Assembly (NCBI GenBank): GCA_014381825.1
Contig: JACNKX010000038.1
Coordinates: forward strand, 124,001 to 188,000
Source of the DNA: Planctomycetota bacterium
Lineage (GTDB): Bacteria > Planctomycetota > Planctomycetia > Pirellulales > Pirellulaceae
Length of the DNA: 64,000 bases
Direction: 5' to 3'
How positions within the stretch are numbered: the stretch's first letter is position 1; each line of letters opens with the position of its first letter. Below the pieces are notes generated by a model. It did no database searches, was not told the DNA's origin, and worked only from the letters and a program-made list of their open reading frames with translations. Positions 19,326 to 29,471 of the stretch are shown piece by piece. The translations under genes and the position numbers were made by a program.

Positions 19326-20873
19326 GTGAATTCGCATATCCTCCGCTTCGTCTATTCGTGTTTGCTTATCTCTTCTTCGTTCGTAACAGGACCACTGTCG
19401 GCTGCCGCGCCAAAGCGGATGAATGTTCTGATTGTGTACGCCGATGATCTGGGCTTCGGCGATCTGGGATGCAACGTTGCCCAGTCCAAGATTCCAACGC
19501 CCAACCTGAACCGTTTGGCTGCAGAAGGAACGCGATTTACAGACGGACATTCCTCCTCGGGAATCTGCACTCCCAGTCGCTATGCACTGTTGACCGGTCG
19601 GCATCATTGGCGTGACTTTCACGGAATCGTTAATGTCTTTGGTGCCTCGGTCTTTAAAAAGGAGCGATTGACCCTTTCTGAGATGATGAAGGCGAATGGC
19701 TACCGAACGGCAGCGATTGGAAAGTGGCATCTTGGATGGGATTGGAACGCCATCAAGAAGCCTGGAGCCAAACCCGTCGGAGAGAGACGGACTGCGGGGC
19801 TTAGGCCCGATGCGTTTGATTGGAGCAAGCCGATTCCCGATGGTCCGCTTGCTCATGGATTCGATTCTTACTTCGGCGACACCGTCATCAATTTTCCGCC
19901 TTACTGCTGGATCGAGGATGATCGAGTGCAACAGATTCCTGACGTAATGATGGACTCGTCGAAGTGGAAACCAATCAAGGAAGGCAATTGGGAATGCCGA
20001 CCTGGGCCGATGGCATCGGATTGGGACCCATATCAGAACATCCCAACCACTACGCGACGCGGTGTCGAATTCATCAAGGCTCACAAGCATAGTGACCAAC
20101 CGTTCTTTCTGTACTTTGCTTTCCCTTCGCCGCACGCACCAATCATCCCGAACGATCAATTCGACGGCAAATCGGGAGCGGGAGCGTATGGGGATTTTGT
20201 CTACGAGACCGACGATGCGTGCGGGCAGCTTCTCAAGGCCTTGAAGGACAGTGGCCAGGCAGGCAACACAGTTGTGATTTTCACCGCGGACAATGGACCG
20301 GAACGCTACGCGTATGCTCGCGACGAGCGCTTTAATCATTGGTCCGCGGCACCGTTCCGTGGGCTTAAACGAGACATCTACGAAGGCGGCCATCACGTTC
20401 CGTTCTTCATCAGGTGGCCAGGATTGACGAAACCAGGTTCGGTTTGCGACGCCCTCGTGTCTCAGGTCGATATCTTTGCGACGCTAGCCGACTACTTGAG
20501 CTTCGACTTGCCGCGCGACGCAGCCGAGGACTCACACAATCTGTTGCCTCTGCCTCGGGGCACTGCTGAGTCAGTTCGCTCCTCGCACGTTCACAACACG
20601 CGCGAGAACGAGTATGCGATACGCGACGGGGACTGGCTCTTGATCGACGCCAAGAGCGGCTACGTCAGCAAACGCAATCAGGCGTGGGAAGCAAAGCGCA
20701 ACTACCCAGTAGACGACCAAAGTGCCGTCGAACTCTACAATCTTGCAAAAGATATCGGGCAAAGAGTCAATCTCGCTCAGGATCACTCAGAACGTGTTGG
20801 CAAGATGCTTGCTCTTCTCAAGCGAATCCGCGAACAAGGCTACTCATCACCGCGGCTTGCCAAACGGAAATAG
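19326..20873 (+). CDS. secreted sulfatase (arylsulfatase family)
   Basis: The protein has 515 residues from GTG 19326, which has GGAAGG 8 bases upstream and opens a signal peptide ending at PLSAAA; the frame runs open further upstream without coding character. The sulfatase core shows [16 protein letters not shown] (metal-binding Asp pair), the formylglycine site CTPSR at Cys81, then GKWHLG and TADNGPE. The Cys-type site needs a formylglycine-generating enzyme, which is not in this window. Sulfatases of this type remove sulfate from sulfated polysaccharides or small esters in the periplasm. The neighbouring YeiH-like transporter on the opposite strand may be related by substrate. Confidence 0.92.
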   Translation: MNSHILRFVYSCLLISSSFVTGPLSAAAPKRMNVLIVYADDLGFGDLGCNVAQSKIPTPNLNRLAAEGTRFTDGHSSSGICTPSRYALLTGRHHWRDFHGIVNVFGASVFKKERLTLSEMMKANGYRTAAIGKWHLGWDWNAIKKPGAKPVGERRTAGLRPDAFDWSKPIPDGPLAHGFDSYFGDTVINFPPYCWIEDDRVQQIPDVMMDSSKWKPIKEGNWECRPGPMASDWDPYQNIPTTTRRGVEFIKAHKHSDQPFFLYFAFPSPHAPIIPNDQFDGKSGAGAYGDFVYETDDACGQLLKALKDSGQAGNTVVIFTADNGPERYAYARDERFNHWSAAPFRGLKRDIYEGGHHVPFFIRWPGLTKPGSVCDALVSQVDIFATLADYLSFDLPRDAAEDSHNLLPLPRGTAESVRSSHVHNTRENEYAIRDGDWLLIDAKSGYVSKRNQAWEAKRNYPVDDQSAVELYNLAKDIGQRVNLAQDHSERVGKMLALLKRIREQGYSSPRLAKRK

Positions 20874-21214
20874 CAATCATAGTACAAACAGCTCGCACAT
20901 TAGGGCTAGTAACCCAGCTCGTTTCAAGAGATTGCGTCTGTCGAACATACTCAGCTCCACTGGATGCGCCACAGTCTTCATATAGGTTAACTCGACGCTC
21001 CTAGCCAGGCGTGGCGGAGTCACTGCGAGTGGACGGCGCTTGCAGTGCATTTCAACGTCCTGCACAACTGTCACGATTGGTTCAAGCTCTATAATCGCGA
21101 CGACGATAACTGATAAGGGAGCGATGCCAGACTCTCCGGCACCCGATCACCTCACGCCCCTCCATCGGATCGCACAGTTCGCCAACGGCGAATAAAGCGA
21201 TACCTGCAACCCAA
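20874..21214. other. intergenic, 341 bases
   Basis: This lies between the sulfatase and the metal-efflux operon, both plus strand. No ORF, RNA or clear terminator was recognised. It presumably contains the operon promoter, but no metal-regulator-type dyad stands out by eye. Confidence 0.5.
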
Positions 21215-22651
21215 ATGACACTTGCCCGCATCACAGCTGTGGTCTGCCTTTGTTTGCTCAGCGGTTGCAGACTTCAGAACACCGAACCATTTAGGCTAGG
21301 TGGTCATCCGTTCTCTAACGCGACATCTCCCTCACGACTTCCCGTCCCCCCGAACGAAGTCCGACCGGTAGCGTACGTCCAACCTGGCGACCCACCGTCG
21401 CCCGCATCGGTCGATGCGGAATCGGAAACGATCATGCCGGCGCCAGAGCCAAGCTTTGGGGCTCCCTGGGATAGCGAATTGACACTTGAGCAGCTCGAAG
21501 AGATCGCGCTGGCTACGAACCCATCGGTGATTGAAGCCCGGGCGCGCGTCAGTGCCGCGCATGGCAAATGGGTGCAAGTTGGTCTGCCACCTAATACGGT
21601 TGTCGGATACTCGGGCCAGCAACTCAGCAGTCACGGACTCGCCGAGCAACAAGGCATCTACGTCGGCCAAGAGATCGTCCGTGGTCACAAGTTGAAACTA
21701 AATCGAGCCATTGTCGATCAAGAGATAGTAATGGCGGAACAACGGGCATTCGCACAAGAACAACGAGTTCTAACGGACGTGCGACTGGGGTATTACGACG
21801 TGCTGATCGCGCAGCGCCGACTCGAAGTGACTCAGGAATTGGTTGCGATCGCGACCGACGCGTACCAGACAGCAGAAGCGCTGTTCAAAGCGTTGGATGT
21901 CAGTCGAGTTGACGTGATGCGGAGTCGCGGCGCGTTGCAAATGGCTCAGTTGCTCGGCAAGAACGCCGCCAATCTCCAGCATGCTGCATGGACTCGACTG
22001 ACCTCGGTTCTTGGCACAACTGGCATTCCACTCCAGTCGCTTTCCGGTGACGTCGAGTCGATTACTGCTCACATCGATCAGAACGAAATGCTACAACGGC
22101 TTCTCGCCGACAGCCCGGAGATCGCCGTTGCGGTTGCAGAAATCGAACGCGCTCAATGGGCCATCGACCGCGCCTATGCCGAGCCGATTCCGAATATCGA
22201 TATCCAGGCTATTTTCCAGAGCGATAACGGAACGGGCAGCAGTAACGGAAATTTGCAAATCTCGATGCCCATTCCGTGGCTAAATCGAAACCAAGGCGGC
22301 ATTCGGCAAGCAGAATACGAACTGACAGCTGCGGAGCATGCTGTCGCCAAAGTCGAACTCAGCTTGCAAAGACGTCTGGCGACGATCTACCAACGTTATG
22401 CCAACGCACGGAATCAAGTCGAAGACTACTCAAAGGCTGACGGAATTCTTGACAACTACGGAGCAACGCTCGAATTCGTCCGCATGGGATATGAAGGAGG
22501 GGAAATCGCCTACTTGGATTTGCTGACCGCGCAAACGACGTTTTCACAAACAAATCTTGCATATATCGAGGCGCTCGGTGAATTGTGGGCAGCCACTGTC
22601 GAGATAGAAGGCCTGCTATTGAAAGATAGTTTGAATGCTAGAGTTAACTAG
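21215..22651 (+). CDS. TolC-family outer membrane lipoprotein of metal efflux operon (CusC/CzcC-like)
   Basis: The protein has 478 residues from ATG 21215. The signal ends in lipobox LLSGC. A Pro-rich linker of about 65 residues precedes two OEP repeats; LTLEQLEEIALATNPSVIEARARV opens the first, here given only as a landmark of its first helix near residue 90. The pattern of helices matches CzcC/CusC proteins. It is the first gene of a four-gene plus-strand operon ending at 28256 (gaps of 79, 132 and 66 bases) and would be the outer-membrane channel for the CusA-like pump. Confidence 0.9.
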   Translation: MTLARITAVVCLCLLSGCRLQNTEPFRLGGHPFSNATSPSRLPVPPNEVRPVAYVQPGDPPSPASVDAESETIMPAPEPSFGAPWDSELTLEQLEEIALATNPSVIEARARVSAAHGKWVQVGLPPNTVVGYSGQQLSSHGLAEQQGIYVGQEIVRGHKLKLNRAIVDQEIVMAEQRAFAQEQRVLTDVRLGYYDVLIAQRRLEVTQELVAIATDAYQTAEALFKALDVSRVDVMRSRGALQMAQLLGKNAANLQHAAWTRLTSVLGTTGIPLQSLSGDVESITAHIDQNEMLQRLLADSPEIAVAVAEIERAQWAIDRAYAEPIPNIDIQAIFQSDNGTGSSNGNLQISMPIPWLNRNQGGIRQAEYELTAAEHAVAKVELSLQRRLATIYQRYANARNQVEDYSKADGILDNYGATLEFVRMGYEGGEIAYLDLLTAQTTFSQTNLAYIEALGELWAATVEIEGLLLKDSLNARVN

Positions 22652-22730
22652 GGCTGCGATTTTTCATCTTGACGAAACGGAACACGACGCCGACGATTGA
22701 TTGAAGTGCGATACCCGTCAGGAACACTCG

Positions 22731-23171
22731 ATGCGTTCACCGCTACCACAACTAACCACGATCCTACTGCTGCTACACATGGTGTTTGGCTGCTGCTTCC
22801 ACCATGTCCACGCGTGTCATTTAGATCGTTGTCAAGCTGAGACTTCACACGCGTGTGATGGTGACGACCACCAACCGTCTCATGACGCCAACCTTGAGCT
22901 GAAGGACTGCGACGATTCATCCTATTGTGTAACGCACGAGGGGCATCATTCGCACCAATGCTCTGGTGAAGATTGCACTTTCGTCGCGGCTCGCCCTCGT
23001 CTCGCACGCGAGACCGAAAGCGTAAGCGGATCGTCTGCTGACACGAATCAGAGCATTGTCCTTGCTGAGCAAGTGCTGCGAGCCACGAGCCTGGCTGGCA
23101 ACAGGGCTGCCGAACGCATTTCGACGTTCCCGCTGCGCGCGCATCTGGCGCTGCAAGTGCTGCTGCTTTAA
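22731..23171 (+). CDS. secreted His/Cys-rich protein in metal efflux operon
   Basis: The protein has 146 residues. ATG 22731 has AGGAAC upstream and opens a hydrophobic signal (LTTILLLLHMVFG). The mature N-terminal half is dense in potential metal ligands: CCFHHVHACHLDRC, HACDGDDHQPSHD, THEGHHSHQCSGEDC. The C-terminal half is ordinary and ends in a hydrophobic stretch (LALQVLLL). I recognise no named family. Its position between the CusC-like and CusB-like genes and its ligand content suggest a periplasmic metal chaperone or sensor-like binder for copper, silver or zinc; this is inference. A CusF-type beta-barrel motif is not seen. Confidence 0.75.
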   Translation: MRSPLPQLTTILLLLHMVFGCCFHHVHACHLDRCQAETSHACDGDDHQPSHDANLELKDCDDSSYCVTHEGHHSHQCSGEDCTFVAARPRLARETESVSGSSADTNQSIVLAEQVLRATSLAGNRAAERISTFPLRAHLALQVLLL

Positions 23172-23303
23172 GCGCTGCCAGCTCACGCGGGTGACCAATA
23201 CTTGAGACTTGGAGACTCGATCCCAGTCACGTCCCGCAGCGACCATCGTGGTTGCGCAAACTGCGCGCTACGGTCATCTAAAACACGACGGGAGATGCTT
23301 TCA

Positions 23304-24713
23304 ATGAATACTAATGAGTCGCGTTCTACCGGCAGCGGGCCTGTTATTATTGCCGTTGCGTTGATTGGAGTCGTCGGACTCGGGTTGACTTACGAGCGGT
23401 GGAGCCCTCTCGTATCTAGAGGTTCCGCGTCAACACCGGAGAACTCCTCAGATGAGTCGCATGGGGATAGCCGGGATCATTCTTCGCATCCGCATGCGCA
23501 CGGCGACGCCGCTCATGAAGGGCATGATGACGCGAGCGCTCTCGAGCTGAGTGCAGCAGCTTGGAAGAATGTGGGCCTTCGTACTCGTATCGTGATGCCC
23601 CAAACGTACGCGCGCACGATTACCGTCCCCGCCATCGTCACTGAACGACCAGGGCGATCGCAAGTTCAACTCACCGCACCTTTCACTGGAATCGTCACGC
23701 AAATCTTTTTGATCGAAGGCGAGGTCATTCAGCCTGGCGAGCCGATGTTTACGTTGCGGCTGACGCACGAAGATTTGGTCACGGCTCAGCGATCTTTCCT
23801 CCAGGCCGCACAAGAGCTGGACGTTGTTCAAAACGAAATCAAACGCCTGTCATCGGTCAGCGAAAGCATCGCCGGCCGACGTGTCGTCGAGCAGGAATAC
23901 GAGAAGCAAAAGATCGAAGCGATGGTCCACGCTCAGCGGCAAGGCTTGCTATTGCACGGTTTGAATGACGCTCAGATTGACGCCATCATCAAAACACGAA
24001 CGCTGCTGCAATCTTTGACCGTCAAGGCTCCGCCCTTCGCGAACGACGGCGATCATCAAGAACTCGATCACGTGTACCATGTGCAACTTATTGACGTGCA
24101 ACGAGGGCAACATGTTACCGCAGGCAACACACTGGGTGTGCTTGCAGATCACTGCATGCTGTACGTTGAAGGCCAGGCGTTCGAAGACGATGCTGACCGT
24201 CTAACGCAAGCCGCTCAAGAAAGCTGGCAGGTTTCAGTAGCGCGAGTCGCAACGGTAGATAATGACTCGACCGATCGCAAGTTGCAGGTCTTCTACGTCG
24301 CGGACCATATCGATCCGGAGTCACGAGCCCTAAAGTTCTATCTCAATCTTCCCAACAGCTTGGCGCGCGACGAGCAACGCGATTCTCACCGTTTCGTAGC
24401 GTGGAAATACCGGCCGGGCCAGCGGATGCAAGTCAAGATTCCCACGGCTGAGCCATGGGACAATCAGATTGTGCTGCCGATCGACGCCGTTGTCGAAGAT
24501 GGAGCCGAGTGGTTCGTCTTTCAGCAGAATGGCGACCACTTCGACAGGAAATCGGTACATCTGATCTACCGGGACCGCGACACGGCAGTCATCGAGAACG
24601 ACGGAAAGCTAAGCGGAACGACGTTGGCGATGTCAGGCGCATACCAGATGAATTTGGCGTTGAAGAACAAAGCCGGCGACGGCGTCGACCCGCACGCTGG
24701 ACATACACATTGA
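23304..24713 (+). CDS. CusB-like RND periplasmic adaptor with His-rich N-terminal stretch
   Basis: The protein has 469 residues. ATG 23304 lies 9 bases after GGGAG; ATG 23295 abuts that site and is less likely. A membrane anchor (VIIAVALIGVVGLGLTY) is followed by a His/Asp-rich segment at about residues 53-77 (HSSHPHAHGDAAHEGH). Then come the adaptor lipoyl, coiled-coil and barrel regions (VQLTAPFTGIVTQIFLIEGE). The C-terminus DPHAGHTH is again His-rich. These His runs fit metal delivery to the pump, as the Met-rich sites do in CusB. It is probably inner-membrane anchored and periplasmic. Confidence 0.9.
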   Translation: MNTNESRSTGSGPVIIAVALIGVVGLGLTYERWSPLVSRGSASTPENSSDESHGDSRDHSSHPHAHGDAAHEGHDDASALELSAAAWKNVGLRTRIVMPQTYARTITVPAIVTERPGRSQVQLTAPFTGIVTQIFLIEGEVIQPGEPMFTLRLTHEDLVTAQRSFLQAAQELDVVQNEIKRLSSVSESIAGRRVVEQEYEKQKIEAMVHAQRQGLLLHGLNDAQIDAIIKTRTLLQSLTVKAPPFANDGDHQELDHVYHVQLIDVQRGQHVTAGNTLGVLADHCMLYVEGQAFEDDADRLTQAAQESWQVSVARVATVDNDSTDRKLQVFYVADHIDPESRALKFYLNLPNSLARDEQRDSHRFVAWKYRPGQRMQVKIPTAEPWDNQIVLPIDAVVEDGAEWFVFQQNGDHFDRKSVHLIYRDRDTAVIENDGKLSGTTLAMSGAYQMNLALKNKAGDGVDPHAGHTH

Positions 24714-24779
24714 TCCGCCCGGCTTAGTTCACGTAGCGTGGGCTGTGTCCACCCTACCAAGAAAGACAGTAATTCACTT

Positions 24780-27700
24780 ATGCTCTCCGCACTTCTCAAC
24801 GGCGTCATCCGTTTTGCACTGCAAAACCGTGCGATGATCGCAGCTATGGCTGCCTTCCTGCTCATTTACGGCAGCTGGAAGATTTCTCAATTGCCGATCG
24901 ATGTGTTCCCTAATCTGAATCGTCCGCGCGTCGTCGTAATGACCGAGGCGCCAGGACTCGCACCAGAGGAAGTTGAGACGCTCGTAACGTTCCCGCTCGA
25001 AACGGCTCTCAATGGCGCTACGGGAGTTCAAGCGGTGCGGACATCGTCCGGAGTTGGTATCTCCGTGATCTATGTCGAATTCGATTGGGGCACCGACATC
25101 TATAACGATCGCCAAATCGTCAACGAGCGAATTGCACTTGCCACGGAGCGACTGCCAGAAGGCGTCCGACCGCAACTCGCCCCGATTTCGTCGATCATGG
25201 GGCAGATCGTTGTGGCGGGCATCTATAGCGAGCCGAGTGATGAGACGCTTCAATTCAAACTGAATGCAGACTTTGCAACTGATTTGAATGAGCAAACGCT
25301 GACGAATCGCCTCTACTCCGAGTTTAACTCCAACGACGTGTATTTGCCTGAATCCGCAATCGTTCAGCGGCAAGACTATGGTAAACGGTGGGCAGTCGAG
25401 GATCGGGAGTCGGAACGTTGGTTCACAATCGTGCGTCGTGAAGAGGGACTCGAAGTCCATCGCACGACATCACCGATGCAACAACGAACGCTCGCCGACT
25501 GGGTCGTACGTCAGCAATTGTTAACGATCCCGGGCGTGGCGCAGGTGTTCGTGATGGGAGGCGAACGCAAGCAGTTTCAGGTGTTGGTCAATCCCGATCT
25601 GCTCTTGAAATATGGTGTGACGCTCCACGAAGTCAAACTCGCACTAAAGAGCAGCAACCAGAACGCAACTGGCGGGTACTTGGACGAGCAGGGGCCAAAT
25701 GAACTACTCGTTCGTGCGCTGGGCCGAGTCGGCAACGTTACGCAACTGGAGGACGTCGTTGTTAAACACCGAGATGGCCGATCTGTCTTGTTAGGCCACG
25801 TGGCGAAGATCACTGAAGGTGCGCAAGTAAAACGTGGCGATAGCTCGGTGGTGGTAAGAGCGAAAAGTGGAGAGCGGAGAGTCCAGGGCCAGAACGAAAG
25901 TGGGGCCACCTTCGACCCTCGAACCTCGGCCCTTCGACCCGCTGCCCAGAGCGTTCCCGCCGTCGTCCTGACCATTAATAAGCAACCGGGGGCCGATACG
26001 CGTCAAGTCAGCCATGCCGTCAATCTCATGTTTGAGAAGCTGGAAGCCGGCTTACCGTCGGACCTCCGGCTGGAGCCTAACCTATATCAGCAAAAGACAT
26101 TTATCGATCTGGCGATTTGGAATGTTTACGAAGCATTGGGATTTGGCAGTATTCTAGTTGTGCTGATCCTGTTCATCTTCTTGCTTAACTTTCGTGCGAC
26201 ATTCATCACCCTGACAGCGATTCCCTTGTCACTTGTGATCACAGGTTTGGTCTTCAAGTGGTTCGATCTGTCAATTAACACGATGACGCTAGGCGGAATC
26301 GCGGTTGCGATTGGCGAGTTGGTGGATGACGCCATCGTCGATGTCGAAAACATATTCCGACGACTGAGAGAGAATCGTCGTGCCACTTCGCCGCAGCCAG
26401 CGCTCTTAGTCGTTTTCCGAGCCAGCGTCGAAATTCGGAATTCGATCGTATTCGGCACCTTGATCGTAGTACTTGCTTTCATGCCTCTGTTCGCGATGGG
26501 TGGAATGGAAGGGCGGCTGTTCACACCATTGGGAATCGCCTACATCGTTTCCATTCTCTCGTCGCTGGTTGTCTCTCTAACCGTGACGCCCGTTCTTTCC
26601 TACTGGCTGCTCCGTCGCACTGCACTCTTAAGGGACGAGCGTGAAAGCGTTATTGTCCAATGGCTCAAGTCGATCGCTGGAGCAGTCATTCGCGGAAGTG
26701 TCCGCACCCCTCAGTTGGTTCTGGTTGTGGCCGCGATCGCCGTCTTCGTGGCTGGTATTGGGATGTGGCGACTAGAGAGTGACTTTCTGCCGGACTTCAA
26801 TGAAGGCGCGGTTCAAGTGAATGTCTTGTTGCCACCAGGCACGTCATTGCACAAGTCAAACGAAATCGCAACGATCGCGGGTCAACGGCTGAGCGAAGTT
26901 GACGACTTGCAGACGTTGGTCCGCAAGACAGGACGTGCGGAACTGGATGAACATGCCGAAGGCGTTAATACGACTGAAATCATCGCATCGTTCGACCCGC
27001 ACAGTGCCCGTTCGCGTGAGGCGATCCTAGCCGACGTCCGGGCTCGGCTGGATGACATTCCCGGCATTGTTATTGCTGTCGAACAGCCGTTGTCGCATTT
27101 GATCTCGCACATGCTTTCCGGTGTGAAGGCGAAGGTGGCGATTAAACTTTACGGCGACGACTTAGAGACGCTTCGCCGAACAGCAGCCGCCATGGAAGCC
27201 GATATCTCCGACGTGGTGGGCATCGAAGATCTACAAGTCGAACAACAGGCGACGATACCGCAATTGCGAATCGAAATCGACGGCCATCGATTGAAGCAAT
27301 TTGGTTTGACGCGAGGCGATGTTACGGAGTTGATTCAGACCGCCATGAATGGTGAAGTCGTCTCCGAAGTGTTAGAAGGTCAACGGACGTTTGATTTACT
27401 CGTAAGACTCGACGAAAGCTATCGTGAAGACATCGAGTCGGTGAAGCGATTGAGCGTTCAACTCCCAACTGGCGGCACGACGAGCCTTGATTCGATCGCA
27501 AACATTTACCGCGGCGGCGGCCCCAATGTCATCAATCGTGAACAAGTCCGACGTCGGATCGTCTTGCAATGCAATGTGGCGGGTCGAGGTCTCGTGGACG
27601 TCGTTGAGGAGATCAAGCAACGGCTCGAACCAATCGAGCAATCACTGCCCACTGGTTACTTCCTCGAATACGGCGGTCAATTCAAGAGCGAGCAAGCTGC

Positions 27701-28256
27701 ATCGCGAACGATCGCCGTGCTGTTTGTGCTGTCGCTGGGCGGCATGTTCATGTTGCTCTACACGATGTTTCGAAGCGTGAATCTGGCGTTGCAAGTAATG
27801 ATCGCTTTGCCCATGGCATTTATTGGGAGCATCGCAGCGCTCTATCTAACGGACCAGACGCTGACGATCGCCGCCAAGATCGGATTCATTTCGCTGTGCG
27901 GAATTGCTTCACGAAACGGCATCCTGTTGATCAACCACTACTTGCATCTTGTTCATTTTGAAGGTGAGGAGTGGAGTACGGCGATGATCGTACGAGCTGG
28001 GCAAGAACGGCTCGCTCCCGTGCTAATGACGGCGTTAACGTCTGGGATCGGCCTGCTACCGCTGGCCTTGGCGGCTGGCGAACCCGGCAAGGAACTCTTG
28101 TATCCCGTGGCAACGGTCATCATCGGCGGCCTAATTAGCAGCACGCTGCTAGAGTTCCTCGTCCGCCCTGCCCTGTTCTGGCAGTTTGGTCGCGCGGCGG
28201 CAAAGAGCGTGACCGACGCAAGTGGCGAGCAGTGCGAGTTGGTCGAAGAAAGTTAA
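24780..28256 (+). CDS. CusA/CzcA-type heavy metal efflux RND pump
   Basis: The protein has 1158 residues from ATG 24780. Heavy-metal RND signatures are present: FPNLNRPRVVVMTEAPG, VIYVEFDWGTDIYNDRQ, NKQPGADTRQV, GGIAVAIGELVDDAIVDVEN in TM4 with paired Asp, SGVKAKVAIKLYGDDL, and ISLCGIASRNGILLINHY. It exports Cu/Ag or Zn/Co/Cd class ions from periplasm or cytoplasm. The ion cannot be fixed without aligning the CusA Met triad. A feature unlike its relatives is an insertion of about 32 residues before NKQPGADTR, described separately at 25856-25950. The gene converges on the sugar isomerase gene. Confidence 0.92.
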   Translation: MLSALLNGVIRFALQNRAMIAAMAAFLLIYGSWKISQLPIDVFPNLNRPRVVVMTEAPGLAPEEVETLVTFPLETALNGATGVQAVRTSSGVGISVIYVEFDWGTDIYNDRQIVNERIALATERLPEGVRPQLAPISSIMGQIVVAGIYSEPSDETLQFKLNADFATDLNEQTLTNRLYSEFNSNDVYLPESAIVQRQDYGKRWAVEDRESERWFTIVRREEGLEVHRTTSPMQQRTLADWVVRQQLLTIPGVAQVFVMGGERKQFQVLVNPDLLLKYGVTLHEVKLALKSSNQNATGGYLDEQGPNELLVRALGRVGNVTQLEDVVVKHRDGRSVLLGHVAKITEGAQVKRGDSSVVVRAKSGERRVQGQNESGATFDPRTSALRPAAQSVPAVVLTINKQPGADTRQVSHAVNLMFEKLEAGLPSDLRLEPNLYQQKTFIDLAIWNVYEALGFGSILVVLILFIFLLNFRATFITLTAIPLSLVITGLVFKWFDLSINTMTLGGIAVAIGELVDDAIVDVENIFRRLRENRRATSPQPALLVVFRASVEIRNSIVFGTLIVVLAFMPLFAMGGMEGRLFTPLGIAYIVSILSSLVVSLTVTPVLSYWLLRRTALLRDERESVIVQWLKSIAGAVIRGSVRTPQLVLVVAAIAVFVAGIGMWRLESDFLPDFNEGAVQVNVLLPPGTSLHKSNEIATIAGQRLSEVDDLQTLVRKTGRAELDEHAEGVNTTEIIASFDPHSARSREAILADVRARLDDIPGIVIAVEQPLSHLISHMLSGVKAKVAIKLYGDDLETLRRTAAAMEADISDVVGIEDLQVEQQATIPQLRIEIDGHRLKQFGLTRGDVTELIQTAMNGEVVSEVLEGQRTFDLLVRLDESYREDIESVKRLSVQLPTGGTTSLDSIANIYRGGGPNVINREQVRRRIVLQCNVAGRGLVDVVEEIKQRLEPIEQSLPTGYFLEYGGQFKSEQAASRTIAVLFVLSLGGMFMLLYTMFRSVNLALQVMIALPMAFIGSIAALYLTDQTLTIAAKIGFISLCGIASRNGILLINHYLHLVHFEGEEWSTAMIVRAGQERLAPVLMTALTSGIGLLPLALAAGEPGKELLYPVATVIIGGLISSTLLEFLVRPALFWQFGRAAAKSVTDASGEQCELVEES
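25856..25950. repeat. short low-complexity insertion inside the CusA-like gene
   Basis: About 95 bases switch abruptly from purine-rich (GAAAAGTGGAGAGCGGAGAG) to pyrimidine-rich sequence. The 10-mer CCTTCGACCC occurs at 25909 and again at 25931, and CGAAAGTGG is nearly complementary to CCACCTTCG across two bases. It encodes an Arg/Ser/Gly-rich stretch at about residues 360-391 where CusA proteins normally have a short loop. The reading frame is kept. It looks like a small mobile or dispersed repeat captured in a tolerant loop, but no second copy is visible in this window. Confidence 0.5.
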
Positions 28257-28281
28257 TTGCGTGCGGCGAATTCGTGCGCAG

Positions 28282-29208
28282 CTAGTCGCCTCGCTTCGCA
28301 ACAAATTGCCGCAGATAGTCAGCGCTTTGCGCCAGCGACGCTTGACGCGAGCTAAGCGACTCTTCGTAAGTGCGATCTTCGACCTCAACGCAGACAGGCC
28401 CTTGATATCCCACATCACCCAACACGGAGAAGAACTGACCCCAGTTCACGTCGCCAAGCCCTGGCAGCTTCGGTGAATGATATTCGAGTGGGTGCGCCAT
28501 GATTCCGACTTGATCGAGTCTGTGCCGATCGACACGTACGTCTTTCGCATGAACATGGAACAGTTTGTCGGTGAAGTCTCGCATGGGAGCGAGGTAGTCC
28601 ATCTGCTGCCACACCATATGTGACGGATCATAATTCAGTCCAAAGTGATCGCTCGGAATCTCCTCGAACATTCGGCTCCAAATCGCTGGCGTTGAGGCAA
28701 GATTCTTTCCGCCGGGCCATTCGTCGCTGGTAAAGATCATTGGACAATTCTCAATGCCGACGCGAACGCCTTGGTCTTCGGCGAATTGAATCAGCGGTTT
28801 CCAAACCTCCACAAATCGCGGCCAGTTGTCATCGACCGACCGCGTCCAGTCGCGACCGATGAAGGTATTCATTTGATTCACGCCGAGCAGTCTCGCTGCG
28901 GAGATCACATGTCGAATGTGTTCTGCATACTTCGTGGCCTCTTCTTCGTCAGGGCACAGCGGATTGGGATAGTAGCCTAAGCCGCTGATCGCAACCCCGT
29001 ACTCGCTGGCGAGTTCGTTGACTTCGACGGCATCTCCCTCGGTAAAGTCCTCGACTTCGATATGTGTGATGCCAGCGTAACGTCGCTCTGCTTTTCCCTT
29101 CGGCCAGCACATCACCTCAACACAGTCGTAGTCATACCGCTCTGCGGACTGAAATATTTCACGAAGCGACAGATCGGGAAGAATAGCACTTACAAATCCA
29201 AGTTCCAT
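28282..29208 (-). CDS. sugar phosphate isomerase/epimerase family TIM barrel
   Basis: The protein has 308 residues; ATG 29208 is preceded by GAGG. Motifs of the xylose-isomerase-like/AP endonuclease 2 superfamily appear in order: [10 protein letters not shown] (metal Glu), [12 protein letters not shown] (Asp/His), [10 protein letters not shown] and [12 protein letters not shown] (final Glu). These give the divalent-metal site of a ketose epimerase or isomerase. Cytoplasmic; no signal peptide. The substrate cannot be named. Planctomycetes carry many such paralogues for sugar breakdown. It stands alone, converging with the metal pump gene. Confidence 0.9.
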   Translation of the reverse strand: MELGFVSAILPDLSLREIFQSAERYDYDCVEVMCWPKGKAERRYAGITHIEVEDFTEGDAVEVNELASEYGVAISGLGYYPNPLCPDEEEATKYAEHIRHVISAARLLGVNQMNTFIGRDWTRSVDDNWPRFVEVWKPLIQFAEDQGVRVGIENCPMIFTSDEWPGGKNLASTPAIWSRMFEEIPSDHFGLNYDPSHMVWQQMDYLAPMRDFTDKLFHVHAKDVRVDRHRLDQVGIMAHPLEYHSPKLPGLGDVNWGQFFSVLGDVGYQGPVCVEVEDRTYEESLSSRQASLAQSADYLRQFVAKRGD

Positions 29209-29471
29209 TTACAAATTCCTCTAGTTCGGCCGAAAGACTCGGGCACCGGCCAGCTCATCTGAAAAGTCTGACTGGCTAACAGGTCGACAGCCTGAAGTCT
29301 CGACGCATAGCCGCTGCGATCCACGTTGAATGGTGAGCAAAGTCTACATAAGGCTAAGCCGCCTCAACACCATAGACTTGCGTTACGTTATGGCTCGTAC
29401 GATACTCAGCAAGCAGCCTGTGTAATCGCAAGTCGCGATCACGGTAAAACGAATGCAACAGGGAGTTTCAG

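Noticed and set aside
19305-20396. 363-codon minus-strand frame opposite the sulfatase
   Set aside because: The plus strand encodes a full sulfatase with catalytic motifs; the antisense product has no recognisable features.
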